Origin: Rickettsiales bacterium
Lineage (GTDB): Bacteria > Pseudomonadota > Alphaproteobacteria > Rickettsiales > CANDYO01
Direction: 5' to 3'
Length of the DNA: 34,950 nucleotides
Assembly (NCBI GenBank): GCA_025210695.1
Contig: JAOARE010000002.1
Span: forward strand, 1 to 34,950
Positions 16,374-24,966 of this stretch are shown here, in pieces. Numbering within the stretch: the stretch's first letter is position 1; the number at the start of each line of letters is the position of its first letter. Position numbers and translations under genes: made by a program. The notes under the pieces are model-generated. The model did no database searches. It was not told the origin of the DNA and saw nothing but the letters and a program-made list of their open reading frames with translations.

Positions 16374-16898
16374 ATGGATATAAATAAAATTGGTGCAGGA
16401 AAGAATATTCCTGAAGAAGTGAATGTGATTATTGAAGTTCCTATGGGAAGTGATCCTGTAAAATATGAATTTGATAAAGAAGCTGGGGCGATTATGGTTG
16501 ATCGCTTTGTTCAAACAGCAATGTTTTATCCATGTAATTATGGTTTTGTTCCATGTACTTTGTCAAAAGATGGAGACCCTGTAGATGTATTAGTTATTGC
16601 TAATAATCCAATTATTCCTGGTGCCGTTATAAAAGCAAGACCAATTGGGGTGTTGATGATGGAAGATGAATCAGGAATGGATGAAAAAGTTCTTGCAGTG
16701 CCAACCACTAAACTTGATCCATATTTTGCTAATATCAAATCATATAAAGATTTACCAGAAGTTCTTGTAAATAGAATCAAACATTTCTTTGAAAATTATA
16801 AGGCCTTAGAAAAAGGTAAATGGGTTAAAGTTGCAGGCTGGGAAGATGAAGTGGCTGCAAAAAAAGTTATATTAGAAGGATTAGATTTAGCTAAATAA
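16374..16898 (+). CDS. ppa: Inorganic pyrophosphatase, family I
   Basis: A soluble Mg-dependent enzyme that hydrolyses pyrophosphate and so pulls biosynthetic reactions forward. From the ATG at 16374 it is 174 aa, almost the same as E. coli Ppa. The metal-binding signature DGDPVD is at 66-71. E21, K30, R44, Y52 and Y56 fit the conserved active-site set, with NYGFVPCT (55-62) also typical. Its stop overlaps the xseA ATG by one base (TAATG), so the two are translationally coupled. An upstream TTG start at 16362 is possible but would bury the ribosome site. Confidence 0.95.
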   Translation: MDINKIGAGKNIPEEVNVIIEVPMGSDPVKYEFDKEAGAIMVDRFVQTAMFYPCNYGFVPCTLSKDGDPVDVLVIANNPIIPGAVIKARPIGVLMMEDESGMDEKVLAVPTTKLDPYFANIKSYKDLPEVLVNRIKHFFENYKALEKGKWVKVAGWEDEVAAKKVILEGLDLAK

Positions 16899-18244
16899 TG
16901 AAAGGATTTTCTGAACCAGTCAAAACTATTGCTGTGATGTTGCCACCTGAATATACGGTGAGCCAGATTTCTTATCGTTTGAAATCTGTGGTGGAAAATG
17001 AATTTTCTTATGTGAAAATTCGTGGTGAGGTTTCAGGGTTTAAGCTTGCTCCTTCAGGTCATGCTTATTTTTCTTTAAAAGATGATAATGCAACTTTAGC
17101 TTCTGTTTGTTGGAAGGGAGTTTTTGCTAATTTAGCAGTTAAGCCCAAAGAAGGAATGGAGCTTATCTGCATAGGGAAGATTACAACTTATCCAGGGCAG
17201 TCTAAATATCAGTTAGTGGTAGAAAAAGTTGAGCATGCGGGCATAGGAGCATTGATGGAGATGCTTGAAAAGCGTAAGGCTCAGTTTGCCAAAGAAGGAT
17301 TATTTGATGCTGATAAAAAGAAGAAAGTTCCTTATCTCCCAAAAAGAATTGGAATTATCACCTCTCCCACTGGCGCTGTTATTCAAGATATAATTCATAG
17401 AATTAAAGACCGGTTTCCAAGCCATGTTTTATTATGGCCGGTTTTAGTGCAAGGGGAAAAGTCATCTAATCAAGTTAGTGAGGCTATTGCTGGCTTTAAT
17501 AACATGGAAGATAAACCAGATGTTATTATAGTTGCCAGAGGTGGTGGCTCAGTTGAAGACTTATGGTCATTTAATGAGGAAAATGTGGTGAGAGCTGCGT
17601 ATAATTCAAAGATTCCTCTTATTTCTGCTATTGGTCATGAAACAGACTTCACTCTTTTGGATTTTGTGGCTGATTTAAGAGCGCCAACTCCTACAGCTGC
17701 GGCTGAAATGGCAATACCTGTATTGAGCAATATTTCTATAAATATTCGTAGTATTATTAATAGGGCAGAATATGCTTTAACAAAATATTTTGAATTTAGA
17801 AAAAATAAACTGCAGATGTTAAAAAAGTCTCTGCCTAATTACGAAAGTATTTTGAATCATTTCGTTCAAAGATTGGATGATTTGTCTCTTAGATTTGTAA
17901 ATTCAAGAACTAGATATTGTGAATTAAGGGCTAATAAACTTAATACTCTTAGTCTCCGTTTGAAACACCCTAAAGATATAATGAAAATGGCGGAGCAGAG
18001 ATTATTGCAAGCCTCCAATAGATTACATAGAGCTGGAGATATCTGTTATAATAATTCTTTGCAGAAATTAAAGCTCACTGGATCCTTATTAGATAGTTAT
18101 AGCTATAAGAAAACTTTAGAACGTGGCTTTTCTATTATAGTAAGCAAAGATAATAATGCTATCACTTCAGTTGATCAAGCTAAGTCTGGTGATAAGTTAA
18201 TAGCTGAATTTCATGATGGTAAGTTGGGTGTTACTGTGGATTAA
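16898..18244 (+). CDS. xseA: Exodeoxyribonuclease VII large subunit
   Basis: The catalytic subunit of the single-strand-specific exonuclease VII, which degrades DNA to oligonucleotides in repair and recombination. Its 448 aa match the family. It has an N-terminal OB fold (about 15-110: YTVSQISYRLKSVVE, VRGEVSGFK-type core, HAYFSLKDD), then the nuclease domain with PKRIGIITSPTGAVIQDI, VIIVARGGGSVEDLW and SAIGHETDFTLLDFVADLRA, where PTAAAE follows. Coiled-coil helices run from about 280 to 400 and a short C-terminal domain follows. The small subunit XseB is not visible in this window. The start overlaps the ppa stop by one base. Confidence 0.95.
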   Translation: MKGFSEPVKTIAVMLPPEYTVSQISYRLKSVVENEFSYVKIRGEVSGFKLAPSGHAYFSLKDDNATLASVCWKGVFANLAVKPKEGMELICIGKITTYPGQSKYQLVVEKVEHAGIGALMEMLEKRKAQFAKEGLFDADKKKKVPYLPKRIGIITSPTGAVIQDIIHRIKDRFPSHVLLWPVLVQGEKSSNQVSEAIAGFNNMEDKPDVIIVARGGGSVEDLWSFNEENVVRAAYNSKIPLISAIGHETDFTLLDFVADLRAPTPTAAAEMAIPVLSNISINIRSIINRAEYALTKYFEFRKNKLQMLKKSLPNYESILNHFVQRLDDLSLRFVNSRTRYCELRANKLNTLSLRLKHPKDIMKMAEQRLLQASNRLHRAGDICYNNSLQKLKLTGSLLDSYSYKKTLERGFSIIVSKDNNAITSVDQAKSGDKLIAEFHDGKLGVTVD

Positions 18245-18250
18245 CTGATT

Positions 18251-18544
18251 TTAGCGAGAGTTACTTACGGTTTTTGCCGCTAACCCCATTATAGTATATG
18301 TACTTGTATTTGGGGCTTGGGTATGAATACTCCTTAGTCCCTCCATAGCACTAGCTACAGAGTTTGCTAGGTTAGCATATTGAGGCTTTGTAGCTGCCTT
18401 CTCAACAATCCCTTTTGCAGTATTAAAATCTTTTGTACTTACATGTTCTGGGATTGTGCTAAGCAACATTTTATCGCTGAGTTCAGGAGAATTCTGATAT
18501 GCTGTATAAATGGTTTTGATATGGTTATCTATTTGTTCTTTCAT
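18251..18544 (-). CDS. Unknown helical protein, 97 aa
   Basis: I do not recognise this protein. It is almost all predicted helix with no signal peptide or strong membrane segment. A Ser/Thr/Ala-rich end follows (NTSTYTIMGLAAKTVSNSR). The ATG lies 4 bp after the stop of the upstream 256-aa gene, so the two very likely form one operon. It ends 6 bp from the convergent xseA stop. Its composition (Ala, Thr, Lys, Ser) is similar to that of its partner. Confidence 0.6.
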   Translation of the reverse strand: MKEQIDNHIKTIYTAYQNSPELSDKMLLSTIPEHVSTKDFNTAKGIVEKAATKPQYANLANSVASAMEGLRSIHTQAPNTSTYTIMGLAAKTVSNSR

Positions 18545-18548
18545 AATT

Positions 18549-19319
18549 TTATATACTCATTGATTTGCTAGTCTGCTTCTTTTGAGCTGGAGTCGTTGCC
18601 GGTGACTCTATTTTGTTGCTTATAGGAATAATTTTTGGCTCAAGGGTATCTTTTATTTTAGATGAGCGTTGTTCCGTTTGATATTTTTTATAAGTGTCGA
18701 TTACTAATTTTCCAGCAGTGAAGACTATTTCTTCAGTTACCTTCTCAACTCCATTTTGAACAATGCTTGCTATGGCTACGGGGCCAGCAGCAGATAATAA
18801 ATCGATAGTAGCTGCAGATGCTGCTACTATTTCTTTTGATTCTGTTATTTTTGATACTCCAGCAACTACACCTGAGACTACAGGTATTTTACTTATTGAT
18901 TTATCAACTTTTTGTTCGTCATATTCTTTATAATATTTTTCTATTCTTTCTCCAAGATTTTCGATAGTGTTCTCTGTGGTGGTTTTAAAATTTTGCATCT
19001 GTTGTTTAATGCGTGTTTGTGAATCTAATTCTTGTGTTTGTTTCTGACATTCTTCTAGAGAAAATGTAGTAGAAGATTCTGTGGTCCCTTGTGCATAATT
19101 TATAACTCTGTTTGTTCCTTCTTTTACACCTGCAACTGTACCAAAAACTGTAGCTCCCTTGACGGCAAGTTTTGCGGTTGCTATAGATCCTTTCGCAACG
19201 GTGTTGATTTCCTTATATGTTTGCTGTCCAGTTTTTTTAATAGTATTACCTGCTGTTATTTGTCCAGCTTTAAATAATGCTTTAGAGTTTTTAGTAAAGA
19301 TTGCTGCTGTTTGTTTCAT
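18549..19319 (-). CDS. Unknown protein, 256 aa, with several small-residue hydrophobic segments
   Basis: I do not recognise this protein. It starts with a Lys/Thr/Ala-rich region. Hydrophobic but Ala/Gly/Val-rich stretches are at about 44-65, 145-157 and 163-188; between them, residues 85-140 are charged, Gln/Glu-rich and probably coiled-coil. The last 40 residues are Lys/Ser/Thr/Pro-rich and end SKSMSI. There is no cleavable signal peptide. It heads a two-gene leftward unit with 18251-18544. The mix of amphipathic coiled coil, weak membrane segments and a polar basic tail is reminiscent of effectors that act on host membranes, but nothing here proves it. Confidence 0.6.
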   Translation of the reverse strand: MKQTAAIFTKNSKALFKAGQITAGNTIKKTGQQTYKEINTVAKGSIATAKLAVKGATVFGTVAGVKEGTNRVINYAQGTTESSTTFSLEECQKQTQELDSQTRIKQQMQNFKTTTENTIENLGERIEKYYKEYDEQKVDKSISKIPVVSGVVAGVSKITESKEIVAASAATIDLLSAAGPVAIASIVQNGVEKVTEEIVFTAGKLVIDTYKKYQTEQRSSKIKDTLEPKIIPISNKIESPATTPAQKKQTSKSMSI

Positions 19320-19440
19320 TGAATGATATTCTCTTAAAAGTTTATATCGAATAATACTTTGAGTATAATTAATAATTGGTTAATTATGTATGCTATTTTA
19401 ATTCTTAGAAATATATTTTTATATATTTGAATATAATCTA

Positions 19441-19469
19441 TTGCAGAGTATAAATTTTTAGTATATAAA
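19441..19469 (+). promoter_or_regulatory. Sigma-70-type promoter of tRNA-Val
   Basis: TTGCAG at 19441-19446 and TATAAA at 19464-19469 are spaced by exactly 17 bp. The mature tRNA begins 13 bp after the -10 box. Transcription could continue into dnaK, since no terminator is visible after the tRNA. Confidence 0.55.
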
Positions 19470-19482
19470 ATTCTTCTCCTGA

Positions 19483-19558
19483 GGGCGATTAGCTCAGTTG
19501 GTAGAGCGCCTCGTTTACACCGAGGTGGTCGGCAGTTCGAGTCTGTCATCGCCCACCA
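19483..19558 (+). tRNA. tRNA-Val (TAC)
   Basis: A 76-nt cloverleaf with encoded CCA. The acceptor stem GGGCGAT (19483-19489) pairs with ATCGCCC (19548-19554), followed by ACCA. The anticodon stem-loop CCTCG-TTTACAC-CGAGG places TAC in the anticodon. The D arm AGCTCAGTTGGTAGAGC and T arm GGCAG-TTCGAGT-CTGTC are standard. dnaK begins 114 bp downstream. Confidence 0.97.
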
Positions 19559-19593
19559 CCCTTGAAAATTCTAATATTTTTTTTCTTCCCCCA

Positions 19594-19624
19594 CTTGTAT
19601 AAAGAAAAACACTTCCTATATATA
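19594..19624 (+). promoter_or_regulatory. Heat-shock (RpoH-type) promoter of dnaK
   Basis: CTTG at 19594-19597, then 17 bp, then CCTATATATA at 19615-19624. This matches the alphaproteobacterial heat-shock consensus CTTG-N17/18-CYTATNTNNG at every specified base except the final G. It lies about 49 bp before the dnaK ATG. Control by a sigma-32-like factor is inferred from the match. Confidence 0.6.
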
Positions 19625-19660
19625 CTTTATGTAACAAATAATAATTTTTATATATTTAAA

Positions 19661-19666
19661 AGAGGA
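19661..19666 (+). promoter_or_regulatory. dnaK: Ribosome binding site that fixes the dnaK start
   Basis: AGAGGA, six bases before the ATG at 19673. It rules out the upstream in-frame start at 19562, which would add 37 non-conserved residues and would span the promoter. Confidence 0.75.
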
Positions 19667-19672
19667 ACAAAA

Positions 19673-21607
19673 ATGTCAAATTATATTTTAGGTATTGATT
19701 TAGGTACTACTAATTCTTGTGTTGCAATTATGGAAGGCAAGGACCCAAAGGTAATTGAAAACGCAGAAGGAGCTAGAACAACTCCTTCAATGGTGGCAAT
19801 GACTGAATCTGGAGAAAAGTTAGTAGGTAATTCTGCGAAGAGACAGGCTGTAACTAATCCTAAGAATACTTTATTTGCTATTAAGCGTCTTATTGGCCGT
19901 AGATTTAATGACCCAACAACTAAAAAAGATATGGATTTGGTTCCGTATAATATTATAGAAGCAACTAATGGTGATGCATGGGTTAAAGTTAGAGATGAAA
20001 AATATTCTCCTAGTCAAATAAGCGCTTTTATCTTGCAGAAAATGAAAGAAACAGCTGAAAGCTTTTTGGGTGAGAAAGTTACAAAAGCAGTTATTACTGT
20101 ACCGGCTTACTTTAATGACGCTCAACGTCAGGCTACTAAAGATGCAGGTAAAATTGCTGGTTTGGAAGTTTTACGTATTATTAACGAGCCAACAGCAGCA
20201 GCTTTAGCTTATGGTTTGGATAAATCTGCTAATAAAACAATTGCTGTTTACGATCTTGGTGGTGGTACATTCGATGTGTCGATGCTTGAAATAGGCGACG
20301 GTGTATTTGAAGTTAAATCTACTAATGGAGATACCTTCTTGGGTGGTGAAGACTTCGATATGCGCATTTTAGACTTCTTAGCAGATGAGTTTAAGAAAGA
20401 AAATGGTATTGATTTAAAGAAAGATCCTTTAGCTTTACAAAGATTAAAAGAAGCTGCTGAGAAAGCAAAAATTGAATTATCAAGCTCTTTAGAAACAGAG
20501 ATTAATTTGCCATATATTACAGCTGATTCTAGTGGACCTAAGCATTTATTAATTAAAATGTCTCGTTCTAAATTAGAAAGTTTAGTGGATGATTTAGTTG
20601 AAAGAACTATTGAGCCTTGCCGCAAAGCATTAAAAGATGCCGGATTATCTGTAAAAGATGTTCAGGATGTTGTTCTCGTTGGTGGTATGAGCAGGATGCC
20701 TAGAGTTATTCAAAAAGTGAAAGAATTCTTTGGGCGTGATCCTCATAAAGGTGTTAATCCTGATGAAGTTGTAGCACTTGGAGCAGCAATTCAAGGTGGT
20801 GTACTAAGAGGCGACGTGAAGGATGTGATTCTTTTAGACGTTACTCCTTTATCACTTGGTATTGAAACCATGGGTGGTATTATGACAAAACTAATTGATC
20901 GTAATACAACAATTCCAACTAACAAGAGCCAAACTTTCTCAACAGCTGAAGATAACCAAACAGCGGTGACAATTAAAGTTTTCCAAGGGGAAAGAGAAAT
21001 GGCTGCTCATAATAAATTATTAGGGCAATTTAATTTGGAAGGAATTCCTTCTGCTCCAAGAGGGATGCCACAAATTGAAGTTTCCTTTGATATTGATGCT
21101 AATGGTATTGTTAGTGTAACTGCAAAAGATAAGGCAAGCGGCAAAGAGCAGAAAATTACAATTCAATCTTCTGGTGGATTGTCTGAAGATGAGATCAATC
21201 AAATGGTTAAAGATGCAGAAGCTAATGCTGAGGAGGATAAAAAGCAGAAAGCAATCATTGAAGCTAAAAATCATGCTGATAGTATGATTTACAATACTGA
21301 AAAGAACTTAAAGGAATATGGAGATAAGATATCTTCTGAAGAAAAAGAAAAGATAGAATCAGATATTGCTGAGCTTAAGAAGTCAATAGAAGGTAATGAT
21401 CCTGAGGATATGAAAGCTAAAACAGAGAGCTTAATGCAGTCTTCTATGAAAATTGGTGAAATGATGTATAAAGATCAACAAGCTGGGGCAGAGTCACAGC
21501 CTGGTAGTGAGCCAAATGAAGAGTCTTCAAATCCAGATGATGCTAAAGTAGTTGATGCTGAATTTGAAGAAGTAAAAGGAGATGAAGACGAAAAAGATAA
21601 GAAGTAA
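19673..21607 (+). CDS. dnaK: Molecular chaperone DnaK (Hsp70)
   Basis: An ATP-driven chaperone that folds and rescues cytoplasmic proteins with DnaJ and GrpE. It is 644 aa from the ATG at 19673. The phosphate-1 loop [10 protein letters not shown] is at 7-16. The nucleotide domain also has [25 protein letters not shown] and [12 protein letters not shown]. The linker [19 protein letters not shown] leads to the substrate domain with GVPSAPRG-type and [14 protein letters not shown] segments. The helical lid ends in an acidic tail ([19 protein letters not shown]). The upstream in-frame start at 19562 is rejected because its extension overlaps the promoter. A heat-shock promoter precedes the gene and a strong inverted repeat follows it before dnaJ. 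Confidence 0.98.
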   Translation: MSNYILGIDLGTTNSCVAIMEGKDPKVIENAEGARTTPSMVAMTESGEKLVGNSAKRQAVTNPKNTLFAIKRLIGRRFNDPTTKKDMDLVPYNIIEATNGDAWVKVRDEKYSPSQISAFILQKMKETAESFLGEKVTKAVITVPAYFNDAQRQATKDAGKIAGLEVLRIINEPTAAALAYGLDKSANKTIAVYDLGGGTFDVSMLEIGDGVFEVKSTNGDTFLGGEDFDMRILDFLADEFKKENGIDLKKDPLALQRLKEAAEKAKIELSSSLETEINLPYITADSSGPKHLLIKMSRSKLESLVDDLVERTIEPCRKALKDAGLSVKDVQDVVLVGGMSRMPRVIQKVKEFFGRDPHKGVNPDEVVALGAAIQGGVLRGDVKDVILLDVTPLSLGIETMGGIMTKLIDRNTTIPTNKSQTFSTAEDNQTAVTIKVFQGEREMAAHNKLLGQFNLEGIPSAPRGMPQIEVSFDIDANGIVSVTAKDKASGKEQKITIQSSGGLSEDEINQMVKDAEANAEEDKKQKAIIEAKNHADSMIYNTEKNLKEYGDKISSEEKEKIESDIAELKKSIEGNDPEDMKAKTESLMQSSMKIGEMMYKDQQAGAESQPGSEPNEESSNPDDAKVVDAEFEEVKGDEDEKDKK

Positions 21608-21633
21608 TTAAAGTATTTCTTATATAATAATAA

Positions 21634-21674
21634 AAAATCACCATTTTTGGTTTTAGTTCTGAGATGGTGATTTT
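21634..21674 (+). terminator. Inverted repeat between dnaK and dnaJ, probable (partial) terminator
   Basis: AAAATCACCAT at 21634-21644 pairs perfectly over 11 bp with ATGGTGATTTT at 21664-21674, with a 19-nt loop. It ends in TTTT. It sits 26 bp after the dnaK stop and 32 bp before the dnaJ start. It could lower dnaJ expression relative to dnaK by partial termination or by protecting the dnaK mRNA 3' end. Confidence 0.55.
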
Positions 21675-21706
21675 CTGCGTTAATAACAATAGGGTTATGG
21701 TTAAGT

Positions 21707-22849
21707 ATGAAAGAAGATTTTTATAAAATTTTGGGTGTGGATAAAAAAGCTAATGCAGATGAAATTAAAAAGTCGTATCGTAAATTGGCTATGAAATATC
21801 ATCCTGACCGTAATCCTAATGATAAAGAAGCAGAGGTTAAGTTTAAACAAGCTACTGAAGCGTATGAAGTTTTAAGTGATGCTCAAAAACGGGCTGCTTA
21901 TGATAGTTATGGTCATTCTGCCTTTGAACAAGGTGCAGGTCCTAGAGGTGGCGCAGGTGGCTTTGGAGGTGGAGGCTTCCACCCGGGGGGCGCAGGATTC
22001 TCTGATATGTTTGGAGATATATTTGAAGATCTAATGGGCGGAGGCGGAGGAAGACGCAGCCAAAGCTTTAATATGAAAGGGGCTGATCTTAGATATAACA
22101 TAGAAATTTCTTTAGAGGAAGCTTTCCAAGGTAAAAAAACTAAAATTAAGTTTAATTGTGCGGCTTCATGTCAAACTTGTAATGCTACTGGAAGTGCCGA
22201 CAAAGGGCAGCCTGAAAGATGTAATGCTTGTAATGGGAGAGGCTCTATTAGAGCTCAACAGGGATTCTTCACGGTAGAGCGCACTTGTCATATTTGTAAT
22301 GGAATAGGTAAGAAGATTAAAAATCCATGTGGAAGCTGTAGAGGTGAAGGAAGGGTTCAAAGAGAGAAGAATCTCTCAGTGACTATTCCAGCTGGGATTG
22401 AAGATGGAAATCGTATTCGTTTGAGTGGAGAAGGTGAATCCGGAATTAGAGGCGGACAAGCTGGTGATTTATATGTTTTTGTTAATATTAAAAAGCATCA
22501 ACTTTATGAAAGGGATGGGGTGAATTTGCATTGTAGAATTCCTATCAAAATGACTACAGCTATTTTAGGTGGTAGTATTGAAGTTCCTTGTATTGATGGC
22601 GGTTCTGTGAAATTTGTAATTCCTGCAGGCACTCAAAACGAAGCTAAGTTTAGACTTAAAGGCAAAGGTATGCTTCGTATTCATAGTAAAAGTCGAGGAG
22701 ACATGTATATTCATGCAATGATCGAAACTCCTATAAAAATAACAGACAAGCAAAAAGAGTTATTGAAGGAGTTTGCTGAATTAGAAACAGCTGGCTCTAG
22801 TCCTCAATCAGAAGGTTTTTTTAAGAAGATAAAAAATATTTTTAGCTAA
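21707..22849 (+). CDS. dnaJ: Molecular chaperone DnaJ (Hsp40)
   Basis: A type I co-chaperone that delivers clients to DnaK and stimulates its ATPase. Its 380 aa are of standard length. The J domain has HPD at 32-34. A Gly/Phe-rich region spans about 72-120. Four zinc-binding repeats follow: [24 protein letters not shown] and CGSCRGEG. The C-terminal substrate and dimerisation domains include [19 protein letters not shown] and [12 protein letters not shown]. The order dnaK-dnaJ is conserved in bacteria, but a hairpin separates them here. AGGG about 12 bp upstream is a weak ribosome site. Confidence 0.97.
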   Translation: MKEDFYKILGVDKKANADEIKKSYRKLAMKYHPDRNPNDKEAEVKFKQATEAYEVLSDAQKRAAYDSYGHSAFEQGAGPRGGAGGFGGGGFHPGGAGFSDMFGDIFEDLMGGGGGRRSQSFNMKGADLRYNIEISLEEAFQGKKTKIKFNCAASCQTCNATGSADKGQPERCNACNGRGSIRAQQGFFTVERTCHICNGIGKKIKNPCGSCRGEGRVQREKNLSVTIPAGIEDGNRIRLSGEGESGIRGGQAGDLYVFVNIKKHQLYERDGVNLHCRIPIKMTTAILGGSIEVPCIDGGSVKFVIPAGTQNEAKFRLKGKGMLRIHSKSRGDMYIHAMIETPIKITDKQKELLKEFAELETAGSSPQSEGFFKKIKNIFS

Positions 22850-22880
22850 AATAATTGTTTTTTTATATCTTTAAGATAGA

Positions 22881-22921
22881 ATGGATTGATATTAAATTTT
22901 ATTAAAATAGTGTCAATCCAT
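22881..22921 (+). other. Inverted repeat covering the start codon of the S9 peptidase
   Basis: ATGGATTGA (22881-22889) pairs perfectly with TCAATCCAT (22913-22921). The second arm contains the first two bases of the ATG at 22920. The loop holds a nested ATTTT-ATT-AAAAT stem. It may be the dnaJ terminator, an element hiding the start codon, or both. No Shine-Dalgarno site is visible before this ATG. Confidence 0.4.
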
Positions 22922-24959
22922 GCGCCTTAAAATCATTTCAATTATACTTATCATATCTTTAATTTTTATAAGTTATTTATTTATAAATAGATCTAATCAA
23001 GTTATAGATCCTATTATTCCACGTAGTGTTTTATTTGGTAATCCAGATAAGTTTGCAGCAAGAATTAGTCCCAATGGAGAATACATAAGTTATATTGCGC
23101 CAAGCAATGGTGTGTTAAATATTTGGCTTGCTCCTAGAGATGATATAGATTCTGCTAAGGTAATAACAGATGATGATACTAGAGGAATTAGGAATTATAC
23201 ATGGGCCTATGATAATAAACATCTTCTCTATTCTCTTGATAATAAAGGTGATGAGAATTATCGTGTTTATTCGATTAATATAGAGACAGGTGTAACAGAA
23301 TTGTTGACTCCAGAAACTGCTGTGAGAGCTTATGTTTCTTATGTTAGTCATAGATTCCCAAATGAAGCACTGATTTCTACTAATGAAAGAGATAAACAAT
23401 ATTTTGATATCTATAAATATAATTTAACTACTGGCAACAGAGAGTTAGTTTTAGAAAATACTAAATTCGATGATGTGGTTATTGATGAAGATCTACAAAT
23501 ACGTTTTGCTAGTTTTATTGCTGAAAATGGTGGAAGAGAATATTTTAAGTTTGAAGATAACTCTTGGCAGCCATTTATGGAGGTGCCTTTTGATGACATA
23601 ACAAGCACAAATCTTTATGGTTTCAGTGAAGATGGGAATGTTCTTTATTTGTCAGACAGTCGTAACCTCAATACTGCAGCTTTGAAGTCTATAAATTTAG
23701 AAACCGGAGAAGAAAATATAATAGCCAAAGATGATAAATCTGATGTAAATATTTTCACTTCTCACCCTACTAAAAATATTATCCAGGCAATAGGAACTAC
23801 TTATTTAAAAAGTGAGTATAAGTTGTTAGATGATTCTATTAAAGATGATATGCTTTACTTAGAATCTGTTGCAAACGGTGGAGAGATAATAATAGGGAGT
23901 CGTAGTATAGATGATAAGCATTGGATAGTGGTGATTATGTCTGATGATGCTTCTATTAAATATTACCAATATGATAGAGATAAAAAAACAGCTAACTTCT
24001 TATTTAGCCACAGATCTATGTTAGATCAATATAAATTGGCAAAAATGTATCCAGTGATTATAAAGTCTAGGGATGGTTTAGATTTGGTTAGCTATATTAC
24101 ATTTCCAAGAAATAGTAAATTAAATAATTCTATGCAGCCAGAGAATCCCCTTCCATTGGTTCTTAATGTTCATGGTGGACCAAGATTAAGGGATTATTGG
24201 GGATTTGACCCTGAACATCAATGGTTAGCTAATCGTGGATATGCAGTCTTGAGTGTTAATTATCGTGCTTCTTCAGGTTTTGGCAAAGATTTTCTGAATG
24301 CTGGTAATGGGCAATGGGGGAAGAAAATGCATGATGATTTAATAGATGCGGTAAATTGGGCTATATCTAATAAAATAGCCAACCCTAAAAAAATATCAAT
24401 TTATGGAGGAAGTTATGGTGGTTATGCTGCTTTAGTTGGTCTTACGATGACTCCAGATGTGTTTGCTTGCGCAGTTGATATTGTTGGCCCAGCTAATCTT
24501 ATTACTTTATTAGAAAATGTTCCTCCGTATTGGGGGCCGTATTTGAATGCAATGAAGAAATGGATGGGGCCTTGGGAGACTGAGGAAGACAAACAAGCTT
24601 TATTGCAAGTTTCTCCAATATCATTTGTGGATAATATAAAAAAACCTCTTCTTATTGCTCAAGGAGCTAATGATCCTAGAGTAAATCAGATAGAATCTGA
24701 TCAGATTGTAGAAAAAATGCAGAGTAAAAATATTCCTGTGGTTTATGCTTTATATCCTGATGAAGGGCATGGTTTTGCAAGACCAGAAAATAGAATATCA
24801 TTCTATGCTTTAGCAGAACAATTTCTAGCAAAAGTTCTGGGAGGAAGAGCTCAGCCTATAGATGAAGATTTAGAAGGAGCTAATCTTATACTTAATGGGG
24901 TGTCTCCCAAGAATGCTTTAGAAGCAGAAAATATTATAGGCAAAGAAGTTAAACAATAG
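22920..24959 (+). CDS. Prolyl oligopeptidase family (S9) serine peptidase, exported or anchored
   Basis: A 679-aa S9-type peptidase. Residues 4-22 form a hydrophobic signal anchor or signal peptide, so the enzyme probably faces the periplasm or the outside. Residues of about 40-370 form a beta-propeller-like domain with WD/PD40-type segments (FAARISPNGEYISYI, NYTWAYDNKHLLYSL). The alpha/beta-hydrolase domain follows from about 375, with NVHGGP (416-421), nucleophile S498 in GGSYGGY, D585 in GANDPR and H617 in DEGHGF. All three catalytic residues are present. S9 enzymes cut short peptides, often after Pro or acylated residues; the exact specificity cannot be told. The gene lies between dnaJ and anmK (7 bp gap), and an inverted repeat covers its start. 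Confidence 0.88.
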   Translation: MRLKIISIILIISLIFISYLFINRSNQVIDPIIPRSVLFGNPDKFAARISPNGEYISYIAPSNGVLNIWLAPRDDIDSAKVITDDDTRGIRNYTWAYDNKHLLYSLDNKGDENYRVYSINIETGVTELLTPETAVRAYVSYVSHRFPNEALISTNERDKQYFDIYKYNLTTGNRELVLENTKFDDVVIDEDLQIRFASFIAENGGREYFKFEDNSWQPFMEVPFDDITSTNLYGFSEDGNVLYLSDSRNLNTAALKSINLETGEENIIAKDDKSDVNIFTSHPTKNIIQAIGTTYLKSEYKLLDDSIKDDMLYLESVANGGEIIIGSRSIDDKHWIVVIMSDDASIKYYQYDRDKKTANFLFSHRSMLDQYKLAKMYPVIIKSRDGLDLVSYITFPRNSKLNNSMQPENPLPLVLNVHGGPRLRDYWGFDPEHQWLANRGYAVLSVNYRASSGFGKDFLNAGNGQWGKKMHDDLIDAVNWAISNKIANPKKISIYGGSYGGYAALVGLTMTPDVFACAVDIVGPANLITLLENVPPYWGPYLNAMKKWMGPWETEEDKQALLQVSPISFVDNIKKPLLIAQGANDPRVNQIESDQIVEKMQSKNIPVVYALYPDEGHGFARPENRISFYALAEQFLAKVLGGRAQPIDEDLEGANLILNGVSPKNALEAENIIGKEVKQ

Positions 24960-24966
24960 GTCTGTT

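Noticed and set aside
19334-19549. Minus-strand frame across tRNA-Val
   Set aside because: It begins with the familiar spurious translation of an antisense tRNA and has no ribosome site.
19561-19596. E. coli-type sigma-32 promoter (CTTGAAA followed by CCCCCA)
   Set aside because: The spacing of about 20 bp is too long; the alphaproteobacterial-type match at 19594-19624 fits better.
19562-19672. In-frame upstream extension of dnaK
   Set aside because: The 37 extra residues are not Hsp70-like, overlap the promoter and precede a good ribosome site at the standard start.
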